From: Schistosoma haematobium
Lineage: Eukaryota > Platyhelminthes > Trematoda > Strigeidida > Schistosomatidae
Direction of reading: 5' to 3'
Assembly (NCBI RefSeq): GCF_000699445.3
Contig: NC_067198.1
Coordinates: 29,763,536 to 29,827,535, forward strand
Length of the DNA: 64,000 nt
Shown here: positions 10,601 to 23,600 of the stretch, one piece after another
Layout: each line of letters opens with the position of its first letter
Position numbering within the stretch: position 1 is the first letter of the stretch
The notes under the pieces: model-generated
Told to the model about the DNA's origin: nothing
Database searches by the model: none
Seen by the model: only the letters and a program-made list of their open reading frames with translations
Translations under genes and position numbers: made by a program

Positions 10601-13600
10601 ATTTAAAGTGTTGAGATCCACACGAAACATGAATGACGAAAAAATATTTAGACAAACCGCAAATCTAATATTTTTTAAAAGTAAATTTATCAGTTTCGTT
10701 ACAATTCATTCATTTTTAGAGGGGGTTTCGTGGAGATTTTAGCAAGTTCAGTAGTTGAAATCATGAGTCAATTGAAGCTAGACCACCATGGAAAAACTGG
10801 ATGCACTGGACGGCCGTCTCGTCCTAGTATGGGACTCTTCATCAGTGCGCATCCATTATAGCATTGAATAAATAAAATCCAGCGTAAATATGTCCGTATA
10901 TATATGGGGAGATGCTCAATTCTTCATTCTTGTTCTCTTCACGTTAATAAAGGAAACTAAGTGTATAAAATCTAAATATATTTATCAACTAATGATCATA
11001 AGTTTTATATAAATAAATAATGTTCTATAAGATTTTAATCTGTTATGCATATTTATTTATTGTAAGTTGTTTTTAATTTTATTTAAGGATATAGATAGTA
11101 GTAAGGACGATAAAAGTGGCGGGAAAGGGAAGAAAAGTGATAGCAGTAATTCACCTAAAAAAGGTAATTCAGTAACACTTTTTCCCACTTTTTAATCTTA
11201 CATTAAATCTATCAGATAACCAAGCTTTAGTCATTTTCAAAAAATGATGGCGATGATTTACAGCTATGGCAGATACATTTTGGCGTTGTTTATGCTCTCC
11301 AACCTAGTTGGTTTAGTTGTTGTTGAAACACCTATGCCAGAGAATACAAACAACAATAAAAAATTTAGTAACTGCTCGGGTGAGACTATAATTTATGGAC
11401 GACCTTTGAACGAACCTTAAGTGACCCTGAAAAATATTAGCTAATCAGCAAACAGTCAATATAGAATAAAAATATTATACAAAACCAAAGAAATAAAGTG
11501 GATACACTTCTTATACGTGGTTCAAAAACTTGTAGAGGTTAGGAAGAGGTTCAGAGGTTTTAAAATCGTAATGTATGCAGTAGAGAAAATCATCCATACG
11601 GCTACAGAATAGTCGGCCTCTGGAGCCATGATAAAGTCTCAAAATTTCTTTCAGCCTCGACCACATAGCTTCAATATTGTTTGTGTGTACTCCGGTTGTT
11701 GAGTTGTGGATAACTACACGATGCACATAACCAAGCCTATATACGAGTCTGTACGCTCTCTAATCACCCGTATATATTGTAGCACGTGGCTGAAGCCAGT
11801 GTTACTGGTGCTTTTATTATCCAGTTCGCAATAATTGTCATAATTTACCTTAGTTAGGAATTATACATAGGGTTTTTGTTAGGTCCCGATAAGCATAATG
11901 AATGGTAACTTTGGGATCTATTTATGGACTAATACTATACGTACACTTTTATCGTATAATTGTTAACCAACTAAACCATCATATTCATATTCCTCTTATT
12001 ATAAGCTTTATTTTGACCTATAAATTATTATTATACGTTTCACCATTCTTGAATTATGCCCTGTCTATTAATAACTATCTCCCTCATTCACAGAAACATC
12101 TGGCTAATTCTTGTACAAATGTTGCTTCATATTTTATAGTATGATGTGGGGTATATAAACCCCTATGTTTAAAATACATGATTCATATGGCTGTGGCTGA
12201 GATTGGTGTTATGGACTCAACTGGCTGAGCCTGGCGGAAAGCAGGACCAGTCAGGACTCCAGACTGCTCGTACGTGTTTTATGCGTCGTTGGCCCGATCG
12301 ATAATTTACTGTTCTCTAATTGGCGGTATCGTTACGTTATGCATTAACAGGGCACACAGGCCACAAGTTATAACAGTTTTCATTACGAACTGACATCAGC
12401 TATAATGCCAAAAATCTATTTAGCCAAAAAAATGAAAGGCTTTCGCGCCAAAATCCGAGATCTGTTATCTTATACCTGATTGATTCGTCCACAAATTATA
12501 CTCTCGCCGTTTTATTTGTTATAGCCGCTCAATTATTACGTTTTGTACAAAATTCTTTGTAAATCGATCGTACGTTAGCATTAAGCACTGAAGTTGGCGC
12601 TGTGACCTTGAAATGTCCCGAACGCTTCTGATTGGCTCGTCATAAATTAAAGTCTCGCCGATAAATAATAATTTTCATTCAGTCATCAGTTACATTTACA
12701 TTAAAAGATTATCATACGGTTTGTCAATCAGTGAAAGATCTTAAACAACATAAGAACTTGTACAGATATTAGATTGATTCAAGTAACCACATATTGCATC
12801 AGTGCAGCAAAATAAATTAAGGAATTTGTATTATTAGTGATACCAGTGGTTATAAATGATGTCATTAATAGGGTGCTTAGTTTGAAACAGACGGATAAAA
12901 CAAGGGAAAAGTAGTAGGAAATATTACTAAGTGTATTCATTAGCATACAAACAATAAAACTACTTTATTTCTTTACAACTAATTGTCAATAAGATTCCCA
13001 AGTCATTATAGAAGTGATCCTAATCATAAAGTTTTTACCTCAGAATACAACTAAGGTGAACAGTTCATATCTAATAAAACTAATAAATACTAGTGGATAT
13101 GTTGGGATTATTTCTCTGTAAAGAAATATGACTAAATTTGTAATCTGATTAAAATATGTAATAATGTTTGATATGTACAAGAAAAACTAGTCTAAGCGAA
13201 TTATTCATCAATACTAACACATTGATACTCTTAAAACAATATTTCCTTCTATCAAAATTCCTTTTTGAAACTACATATGTAGATATAATCGATCATTATA
13301 AATTTATAACAACCAAATTTTATGAATAGAGAAACCTGTTTCATTTTTATCACTACTAAATTCTTTAATCCTATGTCGATTTCTCTATAGATTATAAAAA
13401 GGTCGTGTAATTGTTTTGCCCTAACAACTATACTATTTACAATAAATTTATGTCTAGCATTTTCTTAATCTCCTCTCCACTTCTGTACTTAACAAATATT
13501 TTATACCGTCAATTTATATACATATATGTACAAAGAGAACTGAGACAGTTTAGAAAAACACTATGTTTTGTATGCAAGTCATTAAATAAAAGGCGTAATA

Positions 13601-16600
13601 TAAACTAATTCATCTAGACAAATACAATCAATACTGACAAAGAAATATACTTTGAATACAATTCAACTAGACTGTAGTAAAAGTAATTTATCAAGTAGAA
13701 ATATTAATAGTTAAAATTACAGAATTACACCAATTTAGATTTAAAAAATCGGAGTGTTCGAATCTTGCGAGGCGGGGTCGTGGGTGAACACTGATGAGGA
13801 CCCCCGTAATAGGACGAAACGGCCGTCCAGTGCTTCCAGGTTTTCCATAGTGGTCTAGCTTTAATTGACTCATGATCTTAACTATTGAAATGTTTAATAT
13901 ATATTCAATTGTCAAACTCTGTCATTGTAAAAGAATAATGAGCAAAGTTGGGAGATGGTTTCAGCTGGTCGAATTTCGGCTTTATGTAATACAATTGGCC
14001 AACAAAATGGAGTTAATAGTTACATTTTAATCATAATTATAAGTGAATCCACTAAGTTTGGTTGTTTCAGTTCATTACTATCCAGTCATTCACTCCATTT
14101 GCCTAATTTTCCTTGGTAGGAATAAGAATAAAATATTTGATGGTTAGTCTGACGAGGTTCAGATGAAATAGAAGTACATTACATGTATGAAAAAAGTCCA
14201 GCGCAGTTGAATTTAACGAATATTTTGGCATGATTCGTCATTTCTTTCATGTTAATTAATTTATTATTCATAAAATTCCATATTTCCAAAAGAATGGTTT
14301 TCCACAATTTGCTTACTTCACTGTGAATCAATCATTTTCCACATCATACTTTATGTTCCATATCTTGAGGTTTGGTTATTTCTTCTTTTTTGAACCAATC
14401 TTGACTTTAATATTCCTTAATTTTCTTAAGTTTTCTTCGGATTTCCTTATTAAATTACTCTTATTCTTTCGCCTTTAGTTAGATCGACCCAATACAACTT
14501 TATAATTCACAAATTACAATCCATAATATAATTGAGTCGAAAAATTCCAAACTCTACGTCTGTTACGCGTAAAGTCGGTACCATAATCAGCAAAGAATTA
14601 AAAATTACAAAATCTTATTCATAATTGAATTGTTTGCTTGAAAGTACTTGACATCTTAAGAAAAAATATATAGTCTGGACAAATGATATTTTGTCATGTA
14701 AAACTTTCAGCTTTATTTTCTAGAGGATTCATAGAAACTGAAATTTTAGGTCAACTGATAAGTAGATTTTTGTTAGCATAGCAGAATGAAATATGACATT
14801 AGTGTAAACATTAACCTGTTGCTCAGCAGCATTCAGTTAAACATTTCACTTCTAAACACAAAGCTCTAAAATGTTATTCAGAATATGTCAACTTTGCGTT
14901 TCCTGATGGAAATCCTTATTATTGTCAAGTGATTAATTTGAATAAGATAAATATGAGGTCTGATTTTAAAACTCTCTCACTTCTTCAATACGCACTATTT
15001 ATAAGGTTATGTTGAGTTATTAAATCAATTTTATTACATTTCTTAAAGATTATACAAAGTATTGAAAGGATTGAAAATTTTCAACTAGATTACCGAACAG
15101 TTTATCTCCGAAATACCGTTTGTGATTCGTTATATTATTATGAAACTGAAAAACTCAACATTTTTCAACTATTAATATAAATAAGTCTTGTTGTAAACAC
15201 TTATCATCATTACTATAAAGCGAGTTTTTGTAGATATTGTTGAATTTCATAGTTTACACTACGGACTGATCTTAGTTAGACAACTATTGAAAACCAGGGA
15301 ACTTTGGATAGGTGGGAGTAGAGCAAATATAAGACAATACTGGGGGTCAAACTCAAGACCTGATTTCGCAGCAGGCAGTTAACATTTAAGCAACTAATCC
15401 GATATCCAATGATCTCAATGTTTAACGTTTGAATTATTATTAGCTGATTTAATCTATTTTAATATTAAAAGCATGATCATATATTCATATTATTTATTTA
15501 CGAATATCGAGTTATTACTGTGAAAATGATTGTTATGTATATGGAGTATTGTTATGTAAAATGACTGTTTGTTCCTATTGTTTCTGTTAATATTTCTGTT
15601 TGAACATAAAACACTTTCTGACAAGCATAGCTTGATCATAAATATCTAACAAATATAAAATCCATACTGATTATTCATAAGTTTATCATGTTGATGTACA
15701 TTTACCTACGAAATTCTTTCTATGCATTTTAACTATTTTCCTCTACACTATTGACCTATCATGAGGATAATTTTATGAATGCATTTGTAAAGAAAAATAA
15801 ATTTAACACAGAGATTAAGACATCTGATGAGATAATAAACTTATTCTATCGATTGCCTCGTAACGACGCTTTGAAGACAATTGAAAAGGGTCGCGCGATA
15901 TCATTAACGTTCGATATTAACACCGTTGGATACAGTCTCAGTGGCCTCGAATTTAAGCGTTCGCAAGTGAGATAGAAGGTCTTGGATTCGAGCCCTGTGT
16001 GTGGGTTTGTGGGTGCGCACTACTAAAGAGTTTTATACTAGGACGAAAGGACCATCCACTGCTTCCACGTTTTCAATGGTATCTAACATTTGATTGGCTC
16101 ATGATCTCAATTAAAACTAACAATTTATTTGTTAAGTCAACGTTTCCATGCACATGTACGCATACGAATATGAGATGATTTAGGTAAATTGTTTTCACGT
16201 ATGTATAAGTTCATGAACACAAGTGTCATGGTGCTGAATAGGTCTACAAAACTATTTCAGAATGCCTTTGAAAATATATCACTTTAATTACATCCACAAA
16301 TTCTTCTCATTATTAGCAATCAAATTTTCCTTCATATATATATAACCGGTTTTCTTATCATTTAGAAGTCATATTTTGTAAATGATAGTGTACATCATTA
16401 TATAATACTTGAACGGTGGTTGGCGATGGAATCTAGAATGCTATTTCTGTCCTGGTTTGAATTCATCAGATGTCTGTTAGTCAGATTAGTGGACATGAGG
16501 ATTTATTAACTTAGTTGACATGTCATCGTATGAACTTACAGATAGTTTCTTTGAGTCTCAGCGAGATACAGGTCGATGCAACTGATGAACGTCAAACAAT

Positions 16601-17564
16601 TGTCCTGGCTTCCACTACTACCTGTATAATACATATCCTAAAATGTAATGACGATCTACTTTACCTGTTATTAGAGTAACCTCATTCCTTAATTTTAACA
16701 ATGTGATTTTACATATTTGTTTTATACATTTAAAAACTGATTAGTCTCCTGAAAACTACGGTGTGGTTCAAATCCCATAAATATTTACAGTTTCAAATTT
16801 GATTTAATCCTAAACTATATGAATTACAACTGAACTGTTAAGCTTTCAAATATCTTACTAGATGTCATTTTAGGAATAAAAAATTCAATTCATTCAAATC
16901 ATAAGAAGTACGTATTTTAGATTCGTTGTCTTTGTCTTACCAACTACCTCTTCATCCTTTTATCCCAGTTTTTAAAATAATATTTAATCAAATAATTGGA
17001 CATATTCATTTTATTTGTAATAATAAAATTAAAATTTAATTTAGATGAAATGAGTATAGAAGAAAGTGAATCAGAGAATGAAATACAAGAGGAAAGTAGT
17101 ATTGTGTCATTAGTTATAATAAGTGAGGAAAAAGCAGAATTTTCAATCACTTGCATGCAGTAGTATTCACTGGCATACACTTATTGATTATCAATATCGT
17201 CATATATTTGCATGAGATGACATTATTAAATTTGTGTGCATCCATGTTGTAAATCACTCATTCGAAAAATATCGTTGTATTTGATTATTATTATTATTAT
17301 TATTATATTTGCCGATTATAGGCAGAAATAGAAGCGACTTTCATTCTAATCCTTGTTTTGTCATCAGATATCTGAAAATCCTTTTTCATCATACTGTTTC
17401 ATCTAAATATGTTGGATATGATTAACATCTTAACATTATCAACGTGTCTCTATGTTTTGTGAGTCTAATATTCTAAGTTATTTGGTCAGCATTAATAAGC
17501 ACCAAAGTGGTTGTACTGTTGTCAAGTGAAAATTTATACATACCTACTTACCTACATACATACA

Positions 17565-17605
<41 letters not shown>

Positions 17606-20600
17606 GCATACATAAAAACAGCATTCTTAGTATTTTGTATTAATAAATTATTGTTTTTGTAGAGGATGTCTATAATTTAAAAAAAATTCTACAAATCTGA
17701 AATAAACTGTCATGAGGTAAAACTTTAGCTTGTAAACTAGTTTTATCTTTTGTTCACATCACATTACCTTTGACTTACACCAAAGTATTAAGCATCAAGA
17801 TGCCGATTTCAGTTTATCTTATCATCTGAAATATGCACTATTTGTTGTTAGCAAATAATATTCTTTTATAAGGGGTTTATTTTATTCACATATATTGAAT
17901 GATTTTCATTAGAGCTAATTTCGTAGGATGTTTGCATAAACGACTGTCATCAGCTGAAGAAGCACTATAAACCAGGAAGAACTGGATATTTGCTTCGTTT
18001 TCAACTACTTTCTCCGACCAGCCCATCAAGGATCACACCTGAAACTTTTAAATGTAAAAATGAACATAATATTTTTAGACTATCGACTCTGAATCCAATG
18101 ATCCAGTTTTACAACTTAATTGATATCGTGATGTAGCTCAAATAACATCCGACGTCATCGATGATAACTGTTTCACTTTAAAAATAACCGAACTGCACAA
18201 GTTCTAACTCATTAAAACAACTGTTTAGTTCCACTTGTTTTTCAATGATATTTGAAGTAAAGCCTATTCAAGATACTTTCACAAAAATATCATTCTCTAC
18301 AACCAACCAACTAAATTTGAAACTCATTCCATAGATTTAAGGTGGTGAGTGGAGATAGTCGATAGGAAACTCTGGAACTAGGTTTCACGTTATTTGGTAC
18401 TCGTCAGCAAGGTGTAATCTTGAAGTAACTGATGCTACTTGACGGATTCAATCCCGTGTCACCCAGATTCACAGTCAGAGACGTTACCACTAATCTATTC
18501 CGGCCGTAATTGACCTCCTGTAGGACTGAGATGTATTTACAGTTGATTGATCACTGAGTAGTGACCCGTGTCAAGTGTATCAGGTCTTTCTTGGTCCAAA
18601 CTGAACTCTATCGATTAAATTGCAATGTTGACTACTTCCAACCACTACCTTATATCTCAAAATAGTGCACACGATGCTGGTTCATCTAGACTAGTGGCTA
18701 CATTGCAACTTGGTCGATGGAATTCAACCTGCATTAAGATAGACCTGATACACGTGAGATTGGTCACTACACAGAGACCGATGAATTGTAAATAGATTAC
18801 TTAGATTTTATGAATCTAATTTAGATCGGAACCGAATATATTCTAAGATGCATTACGTAATCAACCCGTAGGGTAAATAAATTTACAGAAATGATTGCTA
18901 AACTTCAAAGTAAAAAAATATATCCATTTAGTTGTATAACGCTTATCATATATTGAAATCATGATTATATAATGCATTAATAAAAAAAAACCGTAGTTTC
19001 AACATTAATTTCAAGATTTTTGATAAAACTTTGTTCATTCTATGCATGAGTGATCAAAGAGTCATTTAAGTGAGAGACGATTTGGGCATCCTAATGAATA
19101 CACCGTACATCATAATCATTATTTCTCGTGATAATCAGCTTTCAATAATCAACGTTCAGTTTGAAATCAAATAACTAGGTGTGAAGAATTGCTATTAAAT
19201 TGTTCCGTGCTGTAATAGATACGAATGTAATTAGCACGAAATCAAGGTTCAAGGTTTTCTTCTGCTTGGCTTTCTCTATTCTAATGCCTTACTGTAATCA
19301 GAATAACCCAATTCCATCAGAACTAAATACCTTACAAAATTATTTGGTGTGTAGACATCTCATTTTTACAGAGTTAACCGTAGCCAAGATAGATAAATAA
19401 TAACATCTGTAAATATAAAACTGGATAACACAGTTTCGAATCTCACGAGAAAAGCCAATTTTTATAGTTGGCGACACATTTTGCAAGCTGATGTCTTTTA
19501 AAATGAAACCTTGGTTTTGAAGACTAGTATACCGTATAAACAGTAGTACGTGGTAAGCTTAGTTTTTTATTGCTTTATTTCGGTAATTTTCAAGTGGTTT
19601 TTCCCGATTCCCATGTCTAGCATGCACCATCTTGCTTTAAATGAGTAAGCATGTATTTCATTTTATTGAGTGTTTACTTATTTATTTATGTTTTCATTCA
19701 AATTCACATTTGTTTGAAATAAATATGACTAATAATAGTATCAATACTACTATCGTTGTTTACCTTATTATTTATGGTTATTTTTCTTATCTAGCTAACC
19801 AAGAACAAAGTAGATCTAGTGGAAAGAGCAAAACAGGAAGAAATACACGAAGTGCTAAACAAACATCAGATACAGAAAGACTCGAGGCAAGTAGATAAAG
19901 ATGAATGGAATTGTGATACTTATGTTAAAATTGAATAATAGCTAGGAAGTAAATTCAGGACCTATATTTCGTCCTATTTGAGATTGATTAATTGGATGTA
20001 CACAGATTCCACTGGTGATGTTTACAATTATGTTTGAACTTAATACCTGTCATATCAAACGCCGACGCATCATCTACTAAGCTAATGATTCAACATTGCT
20101 AATAAAGTCTGATCAATTTCGGTCTTTAACATTTACTACGGAGAAATATATATGTTTAAACAAATTTGATGCTTTGTGTTTTTATGTTTAGAACTTTCAG
20201 TCTGCTAGTAGGTTTTGTAACATTTTTGAACATGAACATAGCGAACATTTCAATCCATATATGATACTTAACTTCTACGACATTTCATTCAGCGATTTAT
20301 CATCAGAAATTTAAACTAACCATGAAATAAAATGTTTGTAGAATACAATGAATCCATCGTATTTCGTTGCTTTCTCTTCGGCTACAAACAAGTTATTAAG
20401 TTTAACTAGTTAAGAAATACTCTTGTACCTGTAAATTAAGAAATGAATTCTCTAATGGAGAACAGAAATTGTTTACATGGTATTTTATATTGGTATATAT
20501 ATAACCTGTCTATATAGTCTTTCTATTTGCGCGTAACTTACCGAAAATGATAAACTTACCAAATGAACCAAACTTCACTAAGTGATTATGTTGCATAAAA

Positions 20601-23600
20601 TTAAGTCTGTTTATATCACTTAATCATTCTAGAAATGAATGTTTCGTGAGAGTTATTATACAACATAGTCTGTTGTTTATAATATCCATTTTAAATAATC
20701 CCTATGTGTAGGTACTACTTAGCACTGCTGACGCGTCTTTCAATTACTTGCTGTTTAACTATATTAGTTAGCCGATTGCTCTGAGTTTCGTCTAGTGACG
20801 CACATTAAGTTTATGTACTTCAACGTAAACAAGTGATTTCACAGAATTAAAGTCACTTTTTTGAATAGCTTGGTGTATATAGAGGTTAATGCTTTAAATA
20901 TATCAAGATTTCACAAGTTACCAAAAAATATAATTTGCTTCAGTTTGTATTTGTGCATTGATAAAACAGTACATAGGGGTGATTTCTTAAGTTTAAAGGA
21001 AATAGAGGCTATTGATCCTGTGTATATTGAAGGCCTAAATGTCATAATCACATGTCTAAATGATTACGAAATAAAAATGTTATCGGTATAACTTAAATAG
21101 ACTACTATTCAAAAGTGCTGTGTTGAATAATATTTACCCTAAATTCTGATCTATCAACTCATATACAGTTTCAGATACCTCTGAATGATGAGAGAGGAAG
21201 TTAGTAACAAACGTAAGTCCAAGAGTGAATAATTCAGGGCAGTGATATTGCGTGCTAATCTTCTGAATCTCAAACCAATGGGACAATAAAAGTATTCTGA
21301 TTACATGATTTATATATCATCAGATGGATTCCGTACAGAATAAAGAATACACACTATTTGGTGAAATTAAACATGATAAAACTCTAAATCCACTTGGTGT
21401 TGTCTCACTTGTATCTTCTCATTGCTTTTTAAGATTGCAATTGACCAGTCTCATGTTGGTATATGTGCATACTGAGCAGATTGCCTCAATATAGCCTTAA
21501 GTAACAAGGTTTTTAACTCCATATCGAGGCAATCCGCACAAGATGCACATATGCCAACATGAGACTGATCAATCGCAGTCCTAAATAACAATGAGAAGAT
21601 ACAAGTAAAACAACACCAAGCGAATTTAAACTTCACCCCATTGCACAAGCAAGTGGCTATCAGGACTCAGTAGCTAAGTGGATAAAGCGATGGCGTTTGC
21701 AGCGGACGGTACTGGGTTCGAGTCCCAGAGTGGACATTAACTCTGGGATGCAGGTACATCCATCTGACGAGTCCCAAATAGGACGGAACGTGCTTCCTGG
21801 ATTTCACTGCTAGCCACCTTTGCTTAAGGATGACAAAACCGTTTGATGCTTTCTGATTCTTAGTGGTTATACACATTAGATGTTGATACACCTTGTATTT
21901 GAAAGCTTGAGCACCATCTTTCTCATTACTTTTCACTCCATAGAAATTTTCTACTTATGAACTGTAAACAGAAAATATTTATAAGATTACATGAGATCAT
22001 GATACTTGAAAAGCTTTTAGAAAACATGCTATGACTTAGAAATTGTTCAATCAAGACACAGAAAACATAGTCCATTTTTTCTAATAATTCTCTTGAAAAT
22101 TTCTAAAATCAATTGTTGATAGATGTATTTTCAATGAATCTAGTTTCTAAAAGATGTTTTGGTAAGACTATAATTTATGGACGACCTTTGAGCCATACTA
22201 AATTGACTGTAAATGTTCACCTGTTTACTAGAGCCAAATGAGGGTTATAAAGAATAAAAATTATGATTTACAGTTGACGGTTAGGGTAAGGAATTAGATT
22301 TCGGGTTTTCATCACGAACCGACATCAGGTAAAATGACAAGACGCTATTTAATCGAATGGATGAGTAAATTTCGCGCTAAAATCCAAGACCTCCCATCAT
22401 AAATCTGATTGGTTCGCCCATAAATTATAGTCTCACTGACGTTTTTTCAAGAAATTATCAAGGACGCTTGTTAAAAACTGCTTCATATATTTTAACACAT
22501 AAACATTATTTAAATAGTACTAGAGTGATTTTTTTTTCAACATATTTTTTGCAGTTTAATAGTTGAATTCATGGGTCAATTTAAGCTTAACCATCATGGA
22601 AAACCTGAAAGCACTGGACAGCCTTTTCGTCCTATTGCGGGACTCCTCAGTAGTGCGCATCCAAGATCCCGCCTCGCAAGATTCGAACCCAGGACCTATC
22701 GGTCTCGCGTGCAAACGCTTAACCTCTAGAACACTGAGCTGGCCGACATCCAATGGTGTCAATGTCTTACTTCAACTAATCCTTGAAATTGTGCCACCGT
22801 CCACCATTGTCATCAGTGAGCTACTATCTCACAACAGATCTAGTTGAACTCTACTGGTCACTGCTTCTCACTAGAATTTCAGGAATTACCTCTTAGAGAC
22901 AGTCAGTAGTAGGCATATAATGATTATACTAGGATGAAACGGCCATCCATTGCTTCCAGGTTTTTCATGGTGGTCTAACTTCAATTGACTCATGAATTCA
23001 ACTATTACATTACTACAATCTCCACAAAACCTTTATCTGATTATATATATATATTTTATTCGTATTTTAACAATTAAATATTCAACTACTTATTTATAGT
23101 AACCCAAGTAAAAATTCTGATGAAAATTTCTTAAAATTCATCAGTAGAATTAGCAAATCAAAAGTTCATTACTGAATAAGAAATGAATATTTTGCGTGAT
23201 AAAAAGAAATTAACATTTTAATTTATGTTTTATTCCTGTTATTTCTTTTTAATAATTTTTCTTGTTTGACATTTTAAAAGAAACTTAAGCAATTTAAGGC
23301 AATATATATATATATATATATATATTAATGTTTGGACAGTCATTGATTAAAAAATTTAATAGAAGAATTAGTACATTTAAACAAACTCTGTTATGTGGTG
23401 AAACAATCCATTGGAAATTTTTATTTAAACTATTTAAATTTATAAAGAAATATGGATAGTGGCTAGCAGTAGAATCCAGGACTCACATTTCATCCTATTT
23501 GGGACTTGTCAGCTGGATGTACCTGCATCTCAGAGTTAATCTTCATTTACCATTCGCTTCACGTTATCCACTTAGCCACTATCCATCTTTGCTTATAATG

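Larger units (their letters stand above)
7609..11087 (+). other. Intron with SINE fragments and a foldback hairpin
   Basis: Holds a family B terminus near 7724-7805, a (TA)n run near 8167, a degenerate family B-like copy near 9510-9600, a hairpin at 10315-10432 and a family B copy at 10716-10862. The remainder is AT-rich with no exon seen. Confidence 0.55.
11379..12508 (-). mobile_element. Merlin-type DNA transposon remnant, split by a solo LTR
   Basis: The left terminal repeat GAGACTATAATTTATGGACG (from 11382) and a right copy GATTCGTCCACAAATTATAC (12483-12502) are inverted. A minus-strand transposase fragment lies inside (11511-11811). The LTR at 11877-12375 is inserted in it. A second right-terminus-like sequence at 12630-12659 may be another truncated copy. 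No 8-bp target duplication is visible around this copy. Merlin elements are known from schistosomes. Confidence 0.65.
11164..17044 (+). other. Intron with nested transposons and SINEs
   Basis: Contains the Merlin/LTR nest and three family B copies listed separately. The remaining AT-rich sequence has no supported exon. Confidence 0.55.

Noticed and set aside
20861..21091. 76-codon plus-strand ORF in the LRRC71 intron
   Set aside because: No acceptor/donor pair fits the phase 0 junction between exons (d) and (e), and no LRR pattern is present.
21655..21730. tRNA gene
   Set aside because: The A and B boxes belong to a SINE head. A cloverleaf with a paired acceptor stem and anticodon arm is not present.
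22563..22847. 94-codon ORF as a gene
   Set aside because: It lies wholly in the family B inverted-repeat element and reads through the tRNA-like section.
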